Shown: positions 59,733 through 64,000 of the stretch, piece after piece
How the letters are laid out: every line of letters starts with the position of its first letter
Position numbering within the stretch: the stretch's first letter is position 1
DNA from: DT-110 sp030148525
Lineage (GTDB): Bacteria; Bacteroidota; Bacteroidia; Chitinophagales; Saprospiraceae
DNA length: 64,000 nt
Direction: 5' to 3'
NCBI GenBank assembly: GCA_965227445.1
Contig: OZ245751.1
Span: forward strand, 3,534,001 to 3,598,000
The notes under the pieces: generated by a model
Seen by the model: only the letters and a program-made list of their open reading frames with translations
Told to the model about the DNA's origin: nothing
Database searches by the model: none
Position numbers and translations under genes: made by a program

Positions 59733-60995
59733 TCATTTAGTGATAACAAATGCTTGAGAAAGACTTGAATTATTTGAGAAAACTTTACAGTAGTAAGTGC
59801 CAGCTTGCAAAGTTGTTGTATTAAAAAACAAGGAATATTGCCCACTGCTGTATGTAATGCCATCAACTAATCGCTTGACAATTTTCCCTTGTTCATCAAT
59901 AATTAAGACTGTTAAATTTTCTTGAGAGTCAGAAAGGTTTAACCCGATGTTTAAAACATCCGCAACAGGGTTAGGATGCAAAAACAGGCCCAAAGGTTTT
60001 GTTCTATCGGCAACATCCAGGGTTACTTCTTCAACCAATAATTGAAGTTCTTCGGGTACTTCGTCGAAAATGAGCAAGCCATGGCTCATAGTTGCTGCAA
60101 AAAAGTATCCTTTGTGTAGGGCTAATTTTCGAACAATTATCTCTTCATCATCTTTTGATACACCTGCATTAAAGCGTCCTTCCCCTTTGAGAAATCCAAT
60201 ATTTGCAGTACTCCTTAATAAAACAGAGTCTCCGCTTATTAAATAATCGGAAAATTTAAACTCGCCTTGGTCTCGAAACCTACTTGGATGAATTGAAACT
60301 AGCTTTAATTGATTGTTTAAAAAAATTTCTTCATCTGAGCTGCCAATAATCAAGTATTTTTCATCTATTTTTTTGATCACATCAATATTTGTGCGGTGAA
60401 CCCCTCTTTCTAAGAGCCGCCAGGATAGTCCATTGTCGCTGCTTAAGTACACTATTCCTCTTCCACCCGCAATTATATTCGTGCCATCGACCAGAACTTC
60501 TAAAATAGTCCGATTTAAAGTATTATTGAAAGGAACTTTTAAATACTCCCACTCATTGGACTTTAAATTTAGCTTATACAATCCACTCTCAGTACCCAAG
60601 AATAAAGAACCTCCATCTATTTCAAAATCAATAAACCGTAAGTAGTCAGGCAGACCTTTAGAATTCGCCTTCCATTTCCCAGATCGAGGTGATAAAAAAA
60701 ACGGTCCAGAAGATGCAGTTAGAGCCCATATTGTGTCATTCTGCACTTCAATATCAATGATCGCCGTACTTAATAGTCCTTGATTAAGCGAATCCCAAGT
60801 AACACCCAGATCAGAAGAGTAGAAAAAACCTTGACCAGGAATACCTATATAAAGTGACTCAGGTCCTGAATACATACCAGTAATGGGGCCCTCAGCTGCT
60901 ATTGATTTTGTAGGTTGCCATTGAAATCGCTGAGCACTACCCAATACAGATAAGCAGGAAAACAAAAACAAAGGAATATATCGTAACATTTTCAT
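59733..60995 (-). CDS. Secreted beta-propeller protein with T9SS type A sorting domain
   Basis: 420 residues. Signal peptide (about 1-21, FLFSCLSVLGSAQ), then propeller-like repeats reminiscent of BNR/photosystem stability-factor blades (FFYSSDLGVTWDSLNQGL, VYLSSDNGLSWRLLERGV). The last 80 residues (LFLHPNPVADVLNIGLNLSD...LQAGTYYCKVFSNNSS) are a type A T9SS domain. It lies 21 bases upstream of the RHS gene and 5 bases downstream of the small secreted gene, same strand and composition, so it is part of the RHS operon. It may help present the RHS protein on the surface. Confidence 0.85.
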   Translation of the reverse strand: MKMLRYIPLFLFSCLSVLGSAQRFQWQPTKSIAAEGPITGMYSGPESLYIGIPGQGFFYSSDLGVTWDSLNQGLLSTAIIDIEVQNDTIWALTASSGPFFLSPRSGKWKANSKGLPDYLRFIDFEIDGGSLFLGTESGLYKLNLKSNEWEYLKVPFNNTLNRTILEVLVDGTNIIAGGRGIVYLSSDNGLSWRLLERGVHRTNIDVIKKIDEKYLIIGSSDEEIFLNNQLKLVSIHPSRFRDQGEFKFSDYLISGDSVLLRSTANIGFLKGEGRFNAGVSKDDEEIIVRKLALHKGYFFAATMSHGLLIFDEVPEELQLLVEEVTLDVADRTKPLGLFLHPNPVADVLNIGLNLSDSQENLTVLIIDEQGKIVKRLVDGITYSSGQYSLFFNTTTLQAGTYYCKVFSNNSSLSQAFVITK

Positions 60996-61000
60996 TTAAT

Positions 61001-61459
61001 TTATTTGATGAAGTACGACTTTTCGAATGAAAACTCATTTGACCTTCTACCATCTTTGGAAATAAGTGTCATTTTTCCAGAATAATGCTTTAAATCTGTG
61101 ACTTCGCCCAGATTCAACAAAAAATATTTACCTTTTTTTCCAACTTTCAAAAAATTACCATCTATCTCTTCTCTAAGTATACCTAAATCAATCTGACGAC
61201 TTTCTGCAAATACTGACTTCACGCCAGTCCTTTCCGAGCTGTCAGCAAAAAACTCTAATTTTTCAATATGATTAAGGTCCCCCTTGTACTTTACTAAAAG
61301 CTGTACTTCATATATAGGACCCTTTGCAGACTCCTCTCTTATAGATTGTAAGTCAATGTCATACAACACCTCAATGTCTTCAATGAGTACTTCTTGCCCA
61401 TTAAGGGCAGGTTGAAAGGCAATAAGAAGTATGCCTAACAAATAATTGATTTTATTCAT
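61001..61459 (-). CDS. Small secreted protein heading the RHS operon
   Basis: 152 residues with a signal peptide (about 1-21, LLGILLIAFQPALNGQ) and an all-beta-looking body (GPIYEVQLLVKYKGDLNHIE, GKKGKYFLLNLGEV, KMTLISKDGRRSNEFSFEKS). No family is recognised. It is first in the operon with the propeller, RHS and partner genes; spacing to the next gene is 5 bases. The 286-base AT-rich gap upstream (61460-61745) must hold the operon promoter, but no TAnnTTTG match is visible there. Confidence 0.65.
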   Translation of the reverse strand: MNKINYLLGILLIAFQPALNGQEVLIEDIEVLYDIDLQSIREESAKGPIYEVQLLVKYKGDLNHIEKLEFFADSSERTGVKSVFAESRQIDLGILREEIDGNFLKVGKKGKYFLLNLGEVTDLKHYSGKMTLISKDGRRSNEFSFEKSYFIK

Positions 61460-61745
61460 TAGTGATGATTTTTTTGGAAGACTATTAAAACTTACAAAAG
61501 GAAGGATAATAGAATTGTCGTATGATTGTAAATTACAAAACGGCTAGAAAAAAACAAAGATCCACTGTTAAGTAAAAGTGAATTTTTTAAAAATACCTCT
61601 TTTCTGGTAGCATTTGAATGTCGGCAATACTTTAGTTATTTATGAATCGTTTTTTATGGAAATATTTCCTTACTATTTAGTTTAGTACATAACATTTGAC
61701 CACTTAAAAGGTACCTTTAGTTTTATCCCCATTAAAATATACGCC

Positions 61746-61991
61746 CTAAGGCGTAGGCCCCAATTCCCCCAACGCCGTCTCCAAATCATACCTAAAACCC
61801 CACCCCTCCAACGACCGCGCAATCTCATCCGTAATCGATAGACGAATTTGCGGATCCATATCCACCGGTAGTTTTACGACGATGATCCGACTGGAATACG
61901 TATCCGCCTCAATGCGGGTATCGATGGCTCGTACCTTATTGAAGTCATCACCAGCCGTATGGCCTTTCAACGGATAGTAATAAGTGAACAT
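61746..61991 (-). CDS. Short protein or remnant at the island edge, unknown
   Basis: 81 residues (FNKVRAIDTRIEADTYSSRI, VDMDPQIRLSITDEIARSLE). The codon use is GC-richer than the RHS operon and like the chromosome. An in-frame TAA stands 8 codons upstream, so if the gene was once longer it is now cut. No family is recognised. It may be the C-terminal remnant of a chromosomal gene broken when the island formed. Confidence 0.4.
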   Translation of the reverse strand: MFTYYYPLKGHTAGDDFNKVRAIDTRIEADTYSSRIIVVKLPVDMDPQIRLSITDEIARSLEGWGFRYDLETALGELGPTP

Positions 61992-62020
61992 TCGGGGACC
62001 TTCGATTTACTCCAGGAGAT

Positions 62021-62136
62021 AGGCACTGGGATCCCTGGCCTTTGAAGTTGTGCCGCCAATGGGCTTGTTGCAAGAGTAGGTGCGAAATGGTGTACCTTAT
62101 GTGGTACTGGAAAATCGGGGCCCGACGGTTCACTAA
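62021..62136 (+). pseudogene. Decayed copy of the haem/FG-GAP gene 3' end
   Basis: 38 codons that read ALGSLAFEVVPPMGLLQE-stop-VRNGVPYVVLENRGPTVH, matching the last 37 codons of the gene at 44890-46437 with about 80% identity. The Trp codon of the intact gene (TGG) is TAG here. Upstream of 62021 similarity ends. It is in the same orientation as the intact gene and lies just outside the island. Confidence 0.8.
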
Positions 62137-62147
62137 GCCACTCGGGA

Positions 62148-62480
62148 TTACTCTTCGGGCCTGAGCTCCAGCAAAAATGCCCTGAGCTTCGTAAGCCGGG
62201 CGATCATCTGCGCCCGTTCTTGTTGGTACTTCCGCGATACAGCCAGCTCCTTTTTGGCACCAGCCAGGGTAAAACCCCGCTCCTTTACCAGGTGATAAAT
62301 ATGGTGTAAGGTTTCGCGATCCTGAAATGTATACCTTCGCTCGCCGCGTTCGTTCTTGGCGGGTGCCAACTCCGGGAATTCACTTTCCCAAAAGCGCACC
62401 AATGATTTTGTGACTTCCAGTTCCTCTGCCACCTCGCCAATCGTATATAAACGGTCGTTGTCCTCTTCCGGAAATAGCAT
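62148..62480 (-). CDS. MerR family transcriptional regulator
   Basis: 110 residues. The winged helix-turn-helix of the MerR family is at the N-terminus (LYTIGEVAEELEVTKSLVRF, WESEFPELAPAKNERGERRY) followed by the wing and a short coiled-coil helix (ELAVSRKYQQERAQMIARLT) without an effector domain. Such minimal MerR proteins are common in Bacteroidota next to housekeeping genes. It lies 6 bases behind gatB on the same strand and is probably co-transcribed with it. Targets are unknown. Confidence 0.9.
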   Translation of the reverse strand: MLFPEEDNDRLYTIGEVAEELEVTKSLVRFWESEFPELAPAKNERGERRYTFQDRETLHHIYHLVKERGFTLAGAKKELAVSRKYQQERAQMIARLTKLRAFLLELRPEE

Positions 62481-62486
62481 AGCAAA

Positions 62487-63926
62487 TTATTCATCCAGGA
62501 GTTTGCGAAAAAGGGCATTGCCCACTTTGGGGTCGGCCTTCCCTTTAGAGGCGCGCATCAGTTGCCCCATAAAGAAGCCCAACAGACCTTTCTTTCCATT
62601 CTGGTAAGCTTTCACTTTGTCGGGATTTGCCTTTATAACCTCGCGGGCCATTTCTTCCAGGGCGGATTCGTCGGAGTTTTGTAACACATTGAGGGATTCA
62701 GCAACCTCCATGGGCGATTGCGAAGCATCCTTTATCCAGACTGGAAATACCCTCTGGTAAGCCACCGAATTACTTACCGCTCCACTATCGATTAGCTTTT
62801 GAAAGCCGGTCAACTGACCGGGGGCGGCCGGAAGGTCAGCTATATCTCGCTGGTTTTCCTGGCACCAGGGCAAGAGGCGGTTGATGATCAGGTTAGCAAT
62901 TGACTTGGGCTGCCGGTATTCCCGTGCCATAGCAGCAAACAGTTCTACCGTGGACCGTTCATTAGTCAGCAGATTGGCATCGTAATCGGACAATCCGTAC
63001 TCCGTGGTCAGGAGGCCGTACCATTCTTTGGGTAGCCGGGGAAGTTGTTCCCGCTGGGTGTCCAGGAAAGCATCATCCAATACCAGAGGCGACAGATCGG
63101 GTTCCGGAAAATAGCGGTAATCATGGGCATCCTCTTTTTCCCGTAAGGGACTGGTACGACCAGTCTCCGGGTCAAAATTCAGGGTTTGCTGCCGTACCGT
63201 ACCGCCTTCCTCATAGATCGCCTGCTGGCGGCCTACCTCGTAAGTTATAGCCTGACGGGCGTACCGCATGGAATTGATGTTCTTGATTTCACAACGCTCC
63301 CGCAATTCCTCAGATCCCACCGGCCGCAAGGATACGTTGATATCACAACGCATGGAGCCCTGTTCCATATTCCCGTCCGAAACCCCCAGATAACGGACCA
63401 ATTGTCGCATGGCAGTCATAAAACCATCGACCTCTGCAGCCGACCGGAAATCGGGTTCCGTCACAATTTCCAGCAGGGGCACTCCGGCCCGGTTCAGGTC
63501 GATGAGGGAGTATTCGGGATCCTCGGTATGTATGGATTTTCCGGCATCCTCCTCCATATGAATGTGGTGGATACGAAACGACTTCCAGCTATCACCCAGG
63601 CGCACATCCAGTGCTCCGCCTACGCAGATGGGAGCCTGGTCCTGGGTGATCTGATAGCCTTTCGGCAAATCAGCGTAGAAGTAATTCTTACGGTCAAAGG
63701 TGGTATTCCGGGTAATCTGGCAGTTGAGTGCAAGCCCCAGACGGGTAGCGAATGCCACCTGCTGCTGATTGGTGCGGGGCAGGGTACCGGGGTGCGCCAG
63801 GGAAATGACGCTGGTTTGGGTATTCGGGGCAGCCCCAAAGGTGGTGGCATCGCCGCAGAATGCTTTACTCTGCGTGGCGAGCTGAACGTGGACCTCCAGG
63901 CCGATTACCGTTTCGAATGAAGCCAT
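62487..63926 (-). CDS. gatB: Aspartyl/glutamyl-tRNA amidotransferase subunit B
   Basis: Kinase subunit of the GatCAB complex, which makes Gln-tRNA(Gln) or Asn-tRNA(Asn) by transamidation. 479 residues. Landmarks: FETVIGLEVHVQLATQSKAF with the metal-binding region, FDRKNYFYADLPKGYQITQ, SLIDLNRAGVPLLEIVTEPD, CDINVSLRP, EIKNINSMRYARQAI, RYFPEPDLSPL, and the C-terminal YqeY-like tail (EEMAREVIKANPDKVKAYQN...GFFMGQLMRASKGKADP). The start is MASFETVIGLE at 63926. The merR gene follows after 6 bases. Confidence 0.97.
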   Translation of the reverse strand: MASFETVIGLEVHVQLATQSKAFCGDATTFGAAPNTQTSVISLAHPGTLPRTNQQQVAFATRLGLALNCQITRNTTFDRKNYFYADLPKGYQITQDQAPICVGGALDVRLGDSWKSFRIHHIHMEEDAGKSIHTEDPEYSLIDLNRAGVPLLEIVTEPDFRSAAEVDGFMTAMRQLVRYLGVSDGNMEQGSMRCDINVSLRPVGSEELRERCEIKNINSMRYARQAITYEVGRQQAIYEEGGTVRQQTLNFDPETGRTSPLREKEDAHDYRYFPEPDLSPLVLDDAFLDTQREQLPRLPKEWYGLLTTEYGLSDYDANLLTNERSTVELFAAMAREYRQPKSIANLIINRLLPWCQENQRDIADLPAAPGQLTGFQKLIDSGAVSNSVAYQRVFPVWIKDASQSPMEVAESLNVLQNSDESALEEMAREVIKANPDKVKAYQNGKKGLLGFFMGQLMRASKGKADPKVGNALFRKLLDE

Positions 63927-64000
63927 AGTGCGCGTTTTGTACGACGAGCCAAAGATAATGGATTCGATCGAGGGCCAGACCGGACGGGGAGGAAGATTTC

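Larger units (their letters stand above)
46438..62020. other. AT-rich accessory island flanked by duplicated gene tails
   Basis: Between the intact 3' end of the haem/FG-GAP gene and its decayed copy at 62021 lie about 15.6 kb that differ from the surroundings. The non-IS parts are clearly richer in A and T. There are remnants of two IS66-type elements, one IS3-family element, one ISKra4-like element, broken genes and an RHS operon. The genes next to the island (lpx and glycosyltransferase genes on the left, merR/gatB on the right) look like normal chromosome. No integrase, tRNA or attachment site is visible at either edge. Confidence 0.65.

Overview
The window reads as a chromosome segment of a free-living, gliding-type Bacteroidota, most likely in or near Saprospiria (Lewinella-like). 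The evidence is type IX secretion sorting domains (CHU_C/type B and type A), a SusC/SusD pair, a short primary sigma factor, the LpxC-FabZ fusion, TAnnTTTG/TTG promoters spaced about 20-23 nt, and weak ribosome binding sites. The species assignment is inference from gene content only.

Region by region: 1-7.7 kb carries rplS, two tandem PKD/CHU_C surface proteins, a YrdC-like gene and a C-terminal processing peptidase. 8-15 kb carries an Lrp-type regulator, a frameshifted long-form GAPDH, rpoD, a START-like protein and a large AddB-like PD-(D/E)XK nuclease. 15-20 kb carries a secreted subtilase, a 2Fe-2S ferredoxin, a truncated MOSC gene beside a perfect 27-copy heptamer array, and a small membrane protein. 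At 20.06-20.43 kb lies an initiator tRNA gene split by a 295-nt group I intron. 20.8-25.2 kb carries a thiolase and gcvP. 25.3-35.6 kb holds SusD/SusC, a DASS transporter coupled to an SGNH hydrolase, a membrane-anchored HTH-like protein and another CHU_C protein. 35.7-46.4 kb is mostly core envelope and haem metabolism: hldD, hemD, hemC, lpxD, lpxC-fabZ, lpxA, an ABC ATPase, a GT39-like glycosyltransferase and a haem-c/FG-GAP protein. 62.1-63.9 kb carries a MerR-type regulator and gatB.

From about 46.44 to 62.02 kb there is an AT-rich accessory island. It holds two IS66-type remnants (one split by a nested IS3-family element), a 1.46-kb ISKra4-like element whose transposase appears to use a -1 frameshift, broken regulator and toxin-tail fragments, and a four-gene operon centred on a 2196-residue secreted RHS protein with a candidate partner directly behind it. 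The island is flanked by the intact 3' end of the haem/FG-GAP gene on the left and a decayed second copy of that same 3' end on the right.

Three small repeat systems stand out beyond the genes. (1) G-rich heptamer tandem repeats of differing unit start at or within a few bases of the stop codons of four separate genes. (2) A 103-bp element is present twice, with three predicted hairpins and a compensated base-pair change. (3) A 189-bp MITE-like element has inverted ends and a CTTAG target duplication. The intron-containing initiator tRNA is the clearest unusual genetic object here.
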